From contig NZ_CP019646.1 in assembly GCF_001999965.1 (NCBI RefSeq), positions 62,001 to 126,000 on the forward strand: 64,000 nucleotides of DNA, in the 5' to 3' direction. Numbering within the stretch: position 1 is the first letter of the stretch; every line of letters starts with the position of its first letter. The notes below the pieces were generated by a model. The model was not told the DNA's origin, made no database searches, and saw nothing but the letters and a program-made list of their open reading frames with translations. The position numbers were made by a program, and so were the translations under genes. Shown here one piece after another: positions 55,970 to 64,000 of this stretch. This stretch comes from Limihaloglobus sulfuriphilus. GTDB taxonomy: Bacteria > Planctomycetota > Phycisphaerae > Sedimentisphaerales > Sedimentisphaeraceae.

Positions 55970-57790
55970 ATGAGAAAACCATGGTCAATTACTACCACTC
56001 TTAGAAATCCAAACCGGCTAAAAGATTTTTTAATGGTTTTGCATGAATTAAACGGATTAGAATGGTCAAAAGAAAACCAGATAAAGTATCAGATTCTTTT
56101 GATTAAGAATAGAATTTACGGTTACGGCAGTCCCCAATTCTATTCTGACCTGCCAAGCGAATTAGTGGATTTGATAAATGATTTGTCCAAAGATATCTCA
56201 TTTGAGAAAGCAAAAGATATCTTTCATTTGAAGCAATACAAAGATCCAGATATGCGGGGCAGACAGTCAATAAATCCTTTAAAGAAATTTGGTTTTGTTT
56301 CTATAATAAACGGGATATTAAATATAACTGAATTAGGAAAACTTTTTCTTTATGAAGAATCAGACCCTAGTGAAGTTTTTCTGAAAAGTTTTTTAAAGTG
56401 GCAGATCCCCAGCCCTGGCAGTAGAGATTACAGTTTTAATCAGGGCTATGACGTAAAGCCATTTCTAGCAACTTTGCATTTAATAAATCGTGTTAATGAA
56501 AAAGAAACTGATAAAGGTGGAAAACCAAAGGGGCTCAGCAGAAAGGAATTTTCTTTATTCGTTCCAACTTTAGTAAACCACGCAGACATTGAAGAATATG
56601 CTGAAAAAATAAGCTCTCTGAGGTCGCTAATGAATAGACTCTCTAAAGATGAACAAAAAGAAAATTTTGAGAATTATAAAAGAAAATTCATTGGTGAATT
56701 TCTGAACACCTCAGACGAATCCAATATATCCAGGGTAGTTAATAATCTTGACGATTATAGTGATAATGCTATTAGGTATTTTAGATTGACCGGCTATATT
56801 CACATTAGGGGCAATGGGTACTATGTTGATTTAGAGCCGCGCAGATCCGTGGAAATCGAATCATTGCTTGGGGCTGACAATGCGGCGGCATTTCGCTTTG
56901 AGGATACAGAAGAATATATCGGATTTATGTCAGACATTTCTCTGCCTAAGTTGCCGTGGGAGACAAGGGAAAAACACTTAAAAATAGTTAGTGTTTTGTC
57001 TGATGAGATTGTAAAACTAGAAAATGATTTAAATCAACCAAACATAGCCATAAAACAACTTTCTAAAATGTCAGATGCTAATCTAAAGGAATATATAGCA
57101 TATCTTAGAAAATATCGCCGAGAGCTGCAAGGTCAAAAAATTTATCAGGAATCGCAAAAAGTTGAGGTCATAAAGTCTTATATAAATTCATTCTCTAATA
57201 TTTACGAGATGGACAATCGTGCATTATTATTAGAAAAATTTTCAGCACTAAGTCTGAACGCATTAAATGATGCCATAAAGATTCTTCCTAATTACCCCGT
57301 GGGCGATGACAATGAACCTACAAATACTGCACCGGGGAACATGCCTGATATTGAGTGCTTTTATGAGAGTTTTAACTCAATATGCGAAGTTACTATGCTT
57401 AGAAATCGTGACCAATGGTTTAATGAGGGGCAGCCTGTTATGAGACATTTAAGGGATTTCGAAGACAAGTACCCTGATAAAAAGGCTTATTGTCTTTTCA
57501 TAGCTCCAGTAATTCATAGGGATACAAGAAATACCTTTTGGACTGCTGCTAAATATGAATACGAAGGGCGAAAGCAGAAAATAATACCATTATCTTTTGC
57601 AGATTTCATTGAAATATTAAATGTTCTACTGGGTTTAAAATTGAAAAACTCTTCTATGGCTCATACAAGTCTTGTGGAGCTATTTGAAGATATTTTAGAT
57701 TTCGTTAAGACGGGCAATGATTCCGGAGCTTGGATAAATAATATCCCGACAAAAATTCAAAATTGGAAAACGAGGCTATTGGCAGGCTGA
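55970..57790 (+). CDS. AlwI-family type IIS restriction endonuclease
   Basis: 606 residues. The N-terminus KPWSITTTLRNPNRLKDFL matches the AlwI/PleI/BstNBI family start. A likely PD-(D/E)xK-type centre is at Pro459-Asp460 and Glu473-Val-Thr475 (PDIECF then CEVT), the variant seen in that family. Family members recognise asymmetric five-base sites such as GGATC or GAGTC and cut a few bases away; the exact site cannot be read from sequence. It lies between two methyltransferase genes, overlapping the second by one base. AGGGG lies 6 bases before the ATG. Confidence 0.8.
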   Translation: MRKPWSITTTLRNPNRLKDFLMVLHELNGLEWSKENQIKYQILLIKNRIYGYGSPQFYSDLPSELVDLINDLSKDISFEKAKDIFHLKQYKDPDMRGRQSINPLKKFGFVSIINGILNITELGKLFLYEESDPSEVFLKSFLKWQIPSPGSRDYSFNQGYDVKPFLATLHLINRVNEKETDKGGKPKGLSRKEFSLFVPTLVNHADIEEYAEKISSLRSLMNRLSKDEQKENFENYKRKFIGEFLNTSDESNISRVVNNLDDYSDNAIRYFRLTGYIHIRGNGYYVDLEPRRSVEIESLLGADNAAAFRFEDTEEYIGFMSDISLPKLPWETREKHLKIVSVLSDEIVKLENDLNQPNIAIKQLSKMSDANLKEYIAYLRKYRRELQGQKIYQESQKVEVIKSYINSFSNIYEMDNRALLLEKFSALSLNALNDAIKILPNYPVGDDNEPTNTAPGNMPDIECFYESFNSICEVTMLRNRDQWFNEGQPVMRHLRDFEDKYPDKKAYCLFIAPVIHRDTRNTFWTAAKYEYEGRKQKIIPLSFADFIEILNVLLGLKLKNSSMAHTSLVELFEDILDFVKTGNDSGAWINNIPTKIQNWKTRLLAG

Positions 57791-58578
57791 TGAAAACAAA
57801 TACATTATATCATGGAGACTGCGTCATTATTTTAAATCAGGAAGTCGATCCCTCGAGTGTAGATTTGATATTTGCTGATCCTCCTTATAATTTGTCTGGT
57901 AATGGTTTAAGTTGGAAGGGTAATAAAACCGGAGGGGACTGGTACATGGTGAATGAGAGTTGGGACAAGATGTCTGAACCGGAATATATGTCATTTACCA
58001 GAGATTGGATATCTGCTTGTGACAGGGTATTGAAAGACACAGGATCTATATTTGTAGCTTGTAGTTACCATAATATCAGTGAAGTAATGATAGTGCTTAA
58101 GCAGTTAGAATACAAAATAAATAACATAATAACCTGGTACAAAACCAATTCTATGCCAAATATGACAAAGCGTGTTTTTACTCATTCAACAGAATTTGTC
58201 GTTTGGGCAGCCAAGGGTAGTGGGTGGACTTTTAATTACGATAAGTTGAAAGAGATTAACCCAAACAAACAAAAAAATGGACACTCTAAACAAATGCGAG
58301 ATCTTTGGGAAATGCCCTTGGTGCAAGGAAAGGAGCGTATCAGAGGCAAAGATGGGAGGGCTGTACATCCCACTCAAAAACCAGAAGAAATGCTAAAGAG
58401 AATCATTCTTGGGTGTTCTAAAGAAAAAGATTTAATACTTGATCCCTTTTTAGGTAGTGGAACAACAACCTATGTTGCAGGTGTTTATGGCCGCAAGTGG
58501 ATAGGAATAGAGAAAGATGCTGATTATATCAAAGTTGCTCAAAATAGGATGAATAGTATATCACAGTATTCAGATTAG
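57790..58578 (+). CDS. DNA adenine methyltransferase, beta class
   Basis: 262 residues from the ATG at 57790 inside the stop of the endonuclease gene; a frame nine codons longer exists but runs into that gene. Motif IV DPPYNLSGNG comes first (near 30-40) and the SAM motif DPFLGSGTT comes last (near 220-230), which is the beta order. Other family blocks: HPTQKPEEML and GIEKDADYI. With the fused methyltransferase it would protect the two strands of an asymmetric site. Confidence 0.92.
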   Translation: MKTNTLYHGDCVIILNQEVDPSSVDLIFADPPYNLSGNGLSWKGNKTGGDWYMVNESWDKMSEPEYMSFTRDWISACDRVLKDTGSIFVACSYHNISEVMIVLKQLEYKINNIITWYKTNSMPNMTKRVFTHSTEFVVWAAKGSGWTFNYDKLKEINPNKQKNGHSKQMRDLWEMPLVQGKERIRGKDGRAVHPTQKPEEMLKRIILGCSKEKDLILDPFLGSGTTTYVAGVYGRKWIGIEKDADYIKVAQNRMNSISQYSD

Positions 58579-58919
58579 TAGTAGTTGATGCAGTAACTAG
58601 AGTAAACACTGGAATAAGACGGATTGAGCAGCAGACAGGAACCCGCTCGTAACTGATGCCAATAAGGTTACAAAAATCCAGTAAATCCAGTAATCCTGTC
58701 AAAAAAATATTATTCTGGGGTTGAGGTTTGCACGCTAAAGCGTGTACTCTTTCGGTGTTAGTAAGAGTTCAAGCTTCAGCTTGTTTGAAATATAGATAGC
58801 GTATAAGCACGCTAAAGCGTGTACTCTTGCGGAGTTAATTAGGAATTAAGAATTAGGAATTGGGAAGAAATAATCTGCGAACATCTGCGTAATCTGCGGA
58901 TTGGAAAACGACGATAACA
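58579..58919. repeat. Repeat cluster at the right edge of the AT-rich island
   Basis: Holds the second copy of the block found after gatA (58675-58703). A 26-base repeat GCACGCTAAAGCGTGTACTC... occurs at 58730-58755 and 58807-58832, each with a CACGCTaAAGCGTG palindrome. A further hairpin CAAGCTTCAGCTTG lies between them, and AATTAAGAATTAGGAAT is at 58844-58860. Also ATCTGCGTAATCTGCGGAT-type sequence near 58880. No gene is seen. Confidence 0.65.
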
Positions 58920-59672
58920 ATGCTTTTAGACAACATAACATGGTTTGAAGAGGTCGGCTCGACTAACAGCGTGCTTGCAGATATGGTTCGTCGGGGCGGC
59001 GTTGCCAACGGCTCTGTGGTAGCCGCCGGTTACCAGAGCGGGGGCCGCGGCAGGCACAGCCGCCAATGGCTCACACAACCCGGGGTAAACCTGACGTTTT
59101 CGGTTTATCTGCGGTACGATATCCCGCCGGCGGAGTTTGCCCCTGTAACGCTTGTATCTGCCCTGGCGGTGGGCAGATATCTTCGCGGGCGGGGGATAGA
59201 CGCCCGTCTCAAATGGCCCAACGACGTGCTAGTCTCCGGCAGGAAGATATGCGGGATACTCGCCGAGACTGTGGATTCGGGCGCTGACTTCTGCTCGGGC
59301 GTTGTCGGCATAGGTCTCAACGTCAATATGGCCGCCGCGGACGCCGCGAAAATCGACAAGCCCGCAACGTCTATGCTTATCGAGGCCGGCTCGCAATTTG
59401 CCCTGCATACAGTGCTTACGGAGGTTTTAGAGGAGCTTGAGTCGCAGCTTAGCCGCCGGCAGTGCGGCGGGTTCGCCCCGATAGCCCGCGACTGGGAGGC
59501 GATGTGCTGCCATCTGGGCAGGCCTGTAACGGTCGCCGGCGATGCGGACGATAAAACCTCAAAGACGTTAGAGGGGGTTTTTGCCGGTCTTGGAGACGGC
59601 GGCGAGCTGTTGCTGCGGGACTCGCGGGGCGAGGTAAGGGCAATTATGAGCGGCGATGTGGTTATTCACTGA
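58920..59672 (+). CDS. birA: Biotin-[acetyl-CoA-carboxylase] ligase
   Basis: 250 residues. Attaches biotin to biotin carboxyl carrier protein. Motifs: GRGRHSRQW for biotinyl-AMP binding, and KWPNDVLVSGRKICGILAE with the conserved Lys and Asp. There is no N-terminal helix-turn-helix, so it is a monofunctional ligase, not a repressor. The C-terminal SH3-like domain ends in GDVVIH. GC-rich again, like the core genome. Confidence 0.94.
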   Translation: MLLDNITWFEEVGSTNSVLADMVRRGGVANGSVVAAGYQSGGRGRHSRQWLTQPGVNLTFSVYLRYDIPPAEFAPVTLVSALAVGRYLRGRGIDARLKWPNDVLVSGRKICGILAETVDSGADFCSGVVGIGLNVNMAAADAAKIDKPATSMLIEAGSQFALHTVLTEVLEELESQLSRRQCGGFAPIARDWEAMCCHLGRPVTVAGDADDKTSKTLEGVFAGLGDGGELLLRDSRGEVRAIMSGDVVIH

Positions 59673-59870
59673 GATATTCGTGTGCGGCGTTTATTATTGG
59701 CACAAAAAAATGCCGCACGCCTATAAAATTCAGAGTTTGATATAAGGCTTGCATTTATCTCTCTTTTACGCATAATAAAGGTAACTACGGCAGCGTATAG
59801 ATATGTTTCGTGCTGCTTTGATATGATTTTAATTTATTTATTTAGATATACTTAGAAATGACGGTGACCT

Positions 59871-60947
59871 ATTAGAAATTTACCTGCTCTCAGGATTGGC
59901 GATCTGACGATCGACCCTCCTATAATCCAGGGCGGAATGGGTGTAAGGGTTTCCAAGGCCAACCTCGCGGCAGCTGTTGCCAACGAGGGCTGCGCCGGGA
60001 TAATCGCCAGTGTTGGACTTGGCGGCTACGAACATTCTACAGGAAACGGGGTTGATCTCTCAAAGATGACATGTTCTGCTCTGCGTGAAGAGATCCGAAA
60101 GGCCCGCAGAATGAGCGATGGGGTAATCGGCGTAAACGCGATGGTCGCCCTGTCGGACTATGAATCACTGGTTCGTGTCAGCGCGGAAGAAAACGTGGAT
60201 ATGGTCATATCCGGTGCCGGTCTGCCGCTCCATCTGCCGGAGTTTACCGCCGGCACAAACGTAAAGCTGGTTCCGATCGTCTCCTCAGCGCGTTCTCTCA
60301 AGATAATATGCAAAAAATGGATGAAGGATTTCAACCGCTATCCCGATGCTGTTGTTGTAGAGGGTGTCAAGGCCGGCGGGCATCTTGGCTACAGCCTTGA
60401 GCAGATACAGCAGAACAGCCCGACACTGGAAGAGATACTGGCAGATGTGCTTGAATTTACGAGGAGTCTGCCCGTCCCGATGCCGGTTATAGCCGCGGGG
60501 GGAATCTTTGACGGCAAAGACATCGCGCATTTCCTGGAGCTGGGTGCCTCCGGCGTTCAGATGGCTACGCGGTTTGTCTGCACTGAGGAATGCGATGCCG
60601 ATATACGGTTCAAAGAGTCCTACATCAACGCCGGCCCCGACGACATAACGATTATAAAATCTCCGGTCGGTCTGCCGGGAAGAGTGATAAAAAATGCGTT
60701 TGTTGAAAAGGTGAAAACCGGATACCGTGTTCCGTTCCGGTGTAAATATCACTGTCTGCGCACGTGCGATCCATCGACGGCGCCGTACTGTATCGCCGAG
60801 GTTCTGGCTAAGGCTTCGGACGGCGATATGGAAAATTCCTTCGCGTTTGCCGGCAGCAACGCCTGGCGATGCACCGAGATTGTTACGGTAAAACAGCTGG
60901 TTGCGGATATCATCAGTGAATATAATTCGGCTGCTGACAGCCGATAG
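59871..60947 (+). CDS. Nitronate monooxygenase/FabK-like FMN enzyme with non-standard start
   Basis: About 358 residues. A TIM-barrel flavoenzyme: IQGGMGVRVSKANLAAAVANEG, VVEGVKAGGHLG, PVIAAGGIFDG, ASGVQMATRFVCTEECD. The family N-terminus (LPALRIGDLTIDPPIIQGG) is encoded upstream of the first ATG (59937), and the frame is open back to a TGA just before 59871 but has no ATG, GTG or TTG. ATT at 59871, preceded by GGTGA, is the best start. A start at 59937 would remove the first FMN-binding strand. It converts nitronates or reduces enoyl groups; which one is not clear. Confidence 0.82.
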   Translation: MRNLPALRIGDLTIDPPIIQGGMGVRVSKANLAAAVANEGCAGIIASVGLGGYEHSTGNGVDLSKMTCSALREEIRKARRMSDGVIGVNAMVALSDYESLVRVSAEENVDMVISGAGLPLHLPEFTAGTNVKLVPIVSSARSLKIICKKWMKDFNRYPDAVVVEGVKAGGHLGYSLEQIQQNSPTLEEILADVLEFTRSLPVPMPVIAAGGIFDGKDIAHFLELGASGVQMATRFVCTEECDADIRFKESYINAGPDDITIIKSPVGLPGRVIKNAFVEKVKTGYRVPFRCKYHCLRTCDPSTAPYCIAEVLAKASDGDMENSFAFAGSNAWRCTEIVTVKQLVADIISEYNSAADSR

Positions 60948-61140
60948 CTGAGCGAGAGCTTCACGCATGCAAGCTCTAAGCGGTGTTAATTCTGTCTGAA
61001 AATCAGTTCAAGCAATTAAGGAAATTTACTGCCATTCTGGCGTAAATTTGGCCTATTGCGGGCATAAATAAAATTCTATTGAGTTTTATTATTGCTGTAA
61101 CGCCATTTTAGATAGAGCCTTATCTCAATATGTGCGGTTC

Positions 61141-61156
61141 TGGCACGCTATTTGCA
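61141..61156 (+). promoter_or_regulatory. Sigma-54 promoter of clpB
   Basis: TGGCAC (61141-61146), 5 bases, then TTGCA (61152-61156), which is the full -24/-12 consensus with correct spacing. It lies 54 bases before the clpB ATG. No enhancer-binding protein is in the window. Confidence 0.75.
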
Positions 61157-61210
61157 CAATATACCTGCGAGAACCAACACATCAATTATGTTTTGAGATA
61201 AGGTAATAAA

Positions 61211-63802
61211 ATGAAATTTGACAAATTCACAATAAAAGTTCAGGAAGCATTGGCAACCGCTCAGCAGACGGCTATGTCCCGTTCCAACACGACACTTACG
61301 CCGCTGCATCTGCTGTATGCGGTTCTAAACGATAACGACAGTATCGCCGTTGATATCGTCAAACGCTCCGGCTCTAATCTTGAGCGGCTGCGTAAGATGG
61401 TTGATTCGGAGCTGGATAAACTCCCGACCGGCTCCGGCGGGCAGATAATGCCGGATCCGGCGTTCAATCAGGTTGTGCTCGACGCTCAAAACCGCGCCGA
61501 CAAGATGGGTGATGAGTACCTCAGCGTTGAGCATCTCTTTATTTCGCTGGCATCTGTAAAAAGCAGCGCCAAGGACGTGCTGGATATCAACTCGATAAAT
61601 CCCGATCTGATACTTGCCACGCTGAAGCAAATCCGCGGCAACCGCAAGGTGACCGATGACAGCCCCGAATCCAGCATGAACGCGCTGGAGAAATACGGGA
61701 TTGACCTGATCAACCTTGCCCGCAGGGGTAAACTTGACCCGGTAATCGGCCGCGATGAGGAGATCCGCCGCTGTATGCAGGTTCTCAGCCGCCGCACCAA
61801 GAACAATCCCGTTCTGATCGGCGAGCCGGGCGTGGGTAAAACCGCCATTGTAGAGGGGCTGGCGCAGCGTATTGTTGCCGGCGACGTTCCCAGCGGATTG
61901 AAGGATAAACGCGTAATAGCACTGGATATGGGTTCTCTGATAGCCGGCACAAAATTCCGCGGCGAGTTCGAGAACCGTTTTAAGGCGGTACTCAAAGAGG
62001 TAATCGACAGCGGCGGGCAGATTGTGCTCTTTATCGATGAGCTGCATACTATCGTAGGTGCGGGCAAGGCCGAGGGTGCCGTTGACGCGGGCAACCTGCT
62101 CAAGCCAAGCCTGGCTCGCGGGGAGCTGCGGTGCATTGGCGCCACTACTATCGACGAGTACAGGAAATACATAGAAAAAGACGCGGCACTTGAGCGGCGT
62201 TTCCAGCCTATAACGATTGATCAGCCCGGCATCGAGGAGACAATCGCGATCCTCCGCGGGCTCAAGGAAAAATACGACACCCATCACGGCGTGCGTATCA
62301 GCGATTCTGCGCTTGTCGCGGCGGCAACACTTTCTGACAGGTATATCTCTGACCGTTTTCAGCCGGATAAGGCTATTGACCTGATTGACGAGGCCGCTTC
62401 ACGCCTTCGTATCGAAAACGATTCTATGCCCTCCGAGCTCGACGCTTTGCGGCGTAAGATTATGCAGCTCCAGATTGAGCGTGAGGCACTTAAAAAAGAA
62501 ACAGACGATGCCAGCCGAAAACAGCTTGAGAATACTTTAAAACAGCTTGAGAAGCTGGAAAAAGAAAACGATAAAATGACCGGCCAGTGGGAAAATGAAA
62601 AATCCCGTATCGGTAATGTCAAAGAGATAAAAGAGAAAATATCCGAGGCGCATAATGAGCTGGAAGAGGCGCAGAGGTCCGGTCAGCTTGAAACCGCCGC
62701 GAGAATCAAGTACGGCACACTCCACGAGCTTGAGGAAGAGCTCAAAAAAGCCGAGAAAATGCTCACCGAAGGCGGCGATATGCAGATGGTTCACAACGAG
62801 GTTACCGCCGAGCTGGTGGCCGAGGTTGTCTCCAAATGGACAAACATACCGGTTTCCAGGCTGCTCAGCGCGGAACGCGAAAAACTCGTGCATATGGAAG
62901 ATTACCTTTCAAAGAAGGTCATTGGCCAGAACGAGGCGGTTATCGCCCTTTCCAACGCAGTGCGGAGAAACCGAGCCGGCCTTAGCGATCCTAACAGGCC
63001 GATAGGCGTATTCCTGTTTCTCGGGCCGACCGGCGTGGGCAAGACCGAGCTTTCAAAGGCACTGGCGGAGTTTCTCTTTAACGATCCAAACGCCATGGTG
63101 CGTATCGATATGAGTGAATTCATGGAGCAGCACTCTGTTGCCCGTCTTATCGGCTCGCCTCCGGGGTATGTCGGCTATGAAGAGGGCGGCAGGCTCACCG
63201 AGGCGATCCGGAGAAAACCGTATTCGGTTGTTCTGCTCGATGAGGTTGAAAAAGCGCACCGCGACGTGTTTAATGTCATGCTGCAGGTCTTCGATGACGG
63301 CAGGCTCACAGACGGCAAGGGCAGGACGGTTGATTTCCGCAATACCGTTATCATAATGACCAGCAACCTCGCCGGCGAAGAGATACGCAAGTTCACCGAC
63401 GACGAAGGCGCAGACTGGGAGATCGAGGCTCACGTAAAGGATATTCTGAGCAGATTCTTCCGGCCGGAGTTTCTCAACCGCGTTGACGAATCAATCGTGT
63501 TCAAGGTACTCACGCGTGAGAATCTGCATAAGATTGTTGATATACAGCTTGCTTATCTTGCAGAGAGGGTTAAATCCCGCGGCATGAAAATCCGTTTTAC
63601 CGACAGTGCCCGGGACAAGATACTTGATGAGGGCTACGACCCGGTATTTGGAGCAAGGCCGCTCAAGAGGGCAATCCAGAACCGCATTGAGAATCCCCTT
63701 GCAGCCGAGATGCTGGCAGGGAAATTCTCAGAGGGAGATTCAATCTTGTGCGATGCGAAAGCACATTCGTTTGTGTTCACCAAAGACGTTGAAACAGAAT
63801 AA
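61211..63802 (+). CDS. clpB: ATP-dependent chaperone ClpB
   Basis: 863 residues, full length. N-terminal Clp repeat domain (to about 145), AAA-1 with Walker [10 protein letters not shown], Walker B FIDELHT, a coiled-coil M domain (about 410-530), AAA-2 with Walker [10 protein letters not shown], and the C-terminal domain. No ClpP-binding tripeptide loop is seen, as expected for ClpB. It rescues aggregated proteins with DnaK. It is preceded by a sigma-54 type promoter. Confidence 0.97.
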   Translation: MKFDKFTIKVQEALATAQQTAMSRSNTTLTPLHLLYAVLNDNDSIAVDIVKRSGSNLERLRKMVDSELDKLPTGSGGQIMPDPAFNQVVLDAQNRADKMGDEYLSVEHLFISLASVKSSAKDVLDINSINPDLILATLKQIRGNRKVTDDSPESSMNALEKYGIDLINLARRGKLDPVIGRDEEIRRCMQVLSRRTKNNPVLIGEPGVGKTAIVEGLAQRIVAGDVPSGLKDKRVIALDMGSLIAGTKFRGEFENRFKAVLKEVIDSGGQIVLFIDELHTIVGAGKAEGAVDAGNLLKPSLARGELRCIGATTIDEYRKYIEKDAALERRFQPITIDQPGIEETIAILRGLKEKYDTHHGVRISDSALVAAATLSDRYISDRFQPDKAIDLIDEAASRLRIENDSMPSELDALRRKIMQLQIEREALKKETDDASRKQLENTLKQLEKLEKENDKMTGQWENEKSRIGNVKEIKEKISEAHNELEEAQRSGQLETAARIKYGTLHELEEELKKAEKMLTEGGDMQMVHNEVTAELVAEVVSKWTNIPVSRLLSAEREKLVHMEDYLSKKVIGQNEAVIALSNAVRRNRAGLSDPNRPIGVFLFLGPTGVGKTELSKALAEFLFNDPNAMVRIDMSEFMEQHSVARLIGSPPGYVGYEEGGRLTEAIRRKPYSVVLLDEVEKAHRDVFNVMLQVFDDGRLTDGKGRTVDFRNTVIIMTSNLAGEEIRKFTDDEGADWEIEAHVKDILSRFFRPEFLNRVDESIVFKVLTRENLHKIVDIQLAYLAERVKSRGMKIRFTDSARDKILDEGYDPVFGARPLKRAIQNRIENPLAAEMLAGKFSEGDSILCDAKAHSFVFTKDVETE

Positions 63803-63821
63803 CAGCTTGTTGTAAAGATGT

Positions 63822-63837
63822 CCCGATATGCATCGGG
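63822..63837 (+). terminator. Hairpin after clpB
   Basis: CCCGAT and ATCGGG around ATGC, 20 bases after the stop. The short stem and the missing T-run make the call weak. Confidence 0.45.
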
Positions 63838-63870
63838 GCTTGCGTCTTTCTGTGCGTTAGATAACCCTGT

Positions 63871-63891
63871 GAGACGTATGCAATACGTCTC
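63871..63891. repeat. Dispersed palindrome of the GAGACG type, second copy
   Basis: GAGACGTAT and ATACGTCTC are perfect 9-base arms around GCA. Related to 17441-17463. Confidence 0.5.
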
Positions 63892-63902
63892 TACCGTGGG
63901 GT

Positions 63903-64000
63903 TTAGAGGTTTGGCGTTTCGTCCTCTTCGCTAAGAGGGTTTGCCTGGAGGCTGGATGCTTCCACTGCGGGGTTTGTCTCGTCAAAATATCCGTATTTTG
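63903..64000 (-). CDS. C-terminal fragment of a protein cut by the window edge
   Basis: On the minus strand the frame from the edge reads 31 residues (KYGYFDETNPAVEASSLQAN, then PLSEEDETPNL) and stops at 63905-63903. The acidic composition and lack of internal stops suggest a real gene end. The function cannot be judged. Confidence 0.5.
   Translation of the reverse strand, partial: KYGYFDETNPAVEASSLQANPLSEEDETPNL

Noticed and set aside
53161-58860. CRISPR array or attachment sites around the restriction island
   Set aside because: The repeats are few, not evenly spaced and differ in order on the two sides; no integrase or cas gene is present and no tRNA is next to the island.
61325-62287. 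A 320-codon minus-strand frame opposite clpB
   Set aside because: ClpB is complete on the plus strand; the other frame is a codon-bias shadow.

Overview
The window looks like a chromosomal segment of a planctomycete, most likely class Phycisphaerae near the Sedimentisphaerales. This is an inference from several features: a stand-alone 16S rRNA gene whose 5' part has planctomycete-like character, five PEP-CTERM or dockerin-tailed exported proteins, a prepilin-like protein with the GFTLIELLVVISIIALL leader, and Tat-exported Gfo/Idh/MocA and FAD enzymes. The metabolic genes suggest an anaerobe or fermenter: a trimeric [FeFe]-hydrogenase, a V-type ATPase and a membrane pyrophosphatase.

Layout. 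1-7.8 kb is an extracellular or polysaccharide-type cassette. An FAD oxidoreductase runs off the left edge and diverges from a PEP-CTERM protein, a dockerin protein and a prepilin-like protein. The divergent genes have near-identical promoter, palindrome and leader architecture. 7.9-12.9 kb carries argJ, a porin, a tiny membrane protein and a sensor kinase. 13-17 kb is a response regulator-hydC-hydB-hydA operon. 17.5-20 kb is a secreted C10 cysteine protease. 20.2-23.5 kb holds a PEGA lipoprotein, an overlapping Ser/Thr kinase-phosphatase pair, a TIR-bounded small element and a TPR protein. 23.6-31.4 kb holds an Rhs remnant, a Gfo/Idh/MocA enzyme, tRNA-Ala, a membrane coiled-coil protein with a BRCT-like segment, aconitase, a LOG-like protein and apt. 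31.4-40.2 kb is a complete nine-gene V-type ATPase operon on the minus strand.

40.5-43 kb has an unlinked 16S rRNA gene with its own promoter and terminator, then tRNA-Glu and tRNA-Met. 43.3-45.7 kb is hppA. 46.2-50.3 kb is a cluster of four PEP-CTERM genes, three of them paralogues in tandem, with long hairpin-rich spacers. 50.9-53.2 kb has rpmB, gatC and gatA. 53.2-58.9 kb is an AT-rich island bounded by short repeats. It has a RhuM remnant and a three-gene restriction-modification system whose first gene is an in-frame fusion of a full-length RadC (JAMM) protein to a DNA adenine methyltransferase. 58.9-64 kb returns to GC-rich housekeeping genes: birA, a nitronate monooxygenase-like gene that lacks a standard start codon, and clpB behind a consensus sigma-54 promoter. 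A C-terminal fragment of a minus-strand gene ends the window.

How the genes fit together. The pyrophosphatase (K+-dependent type) and the V-ATPase (rotor ring with the Na+-site residues) point to sodium-linked energetics. The hydrogenase would reoxidise NADH. The first 8 kb and the PEP-CTERM cluster belong to the cell-surface or secreted repertoire. The most unusual item is the RadC-methyltransferase fusion next to an AlwI-like endonuclease and a second adenine methyltransferase.
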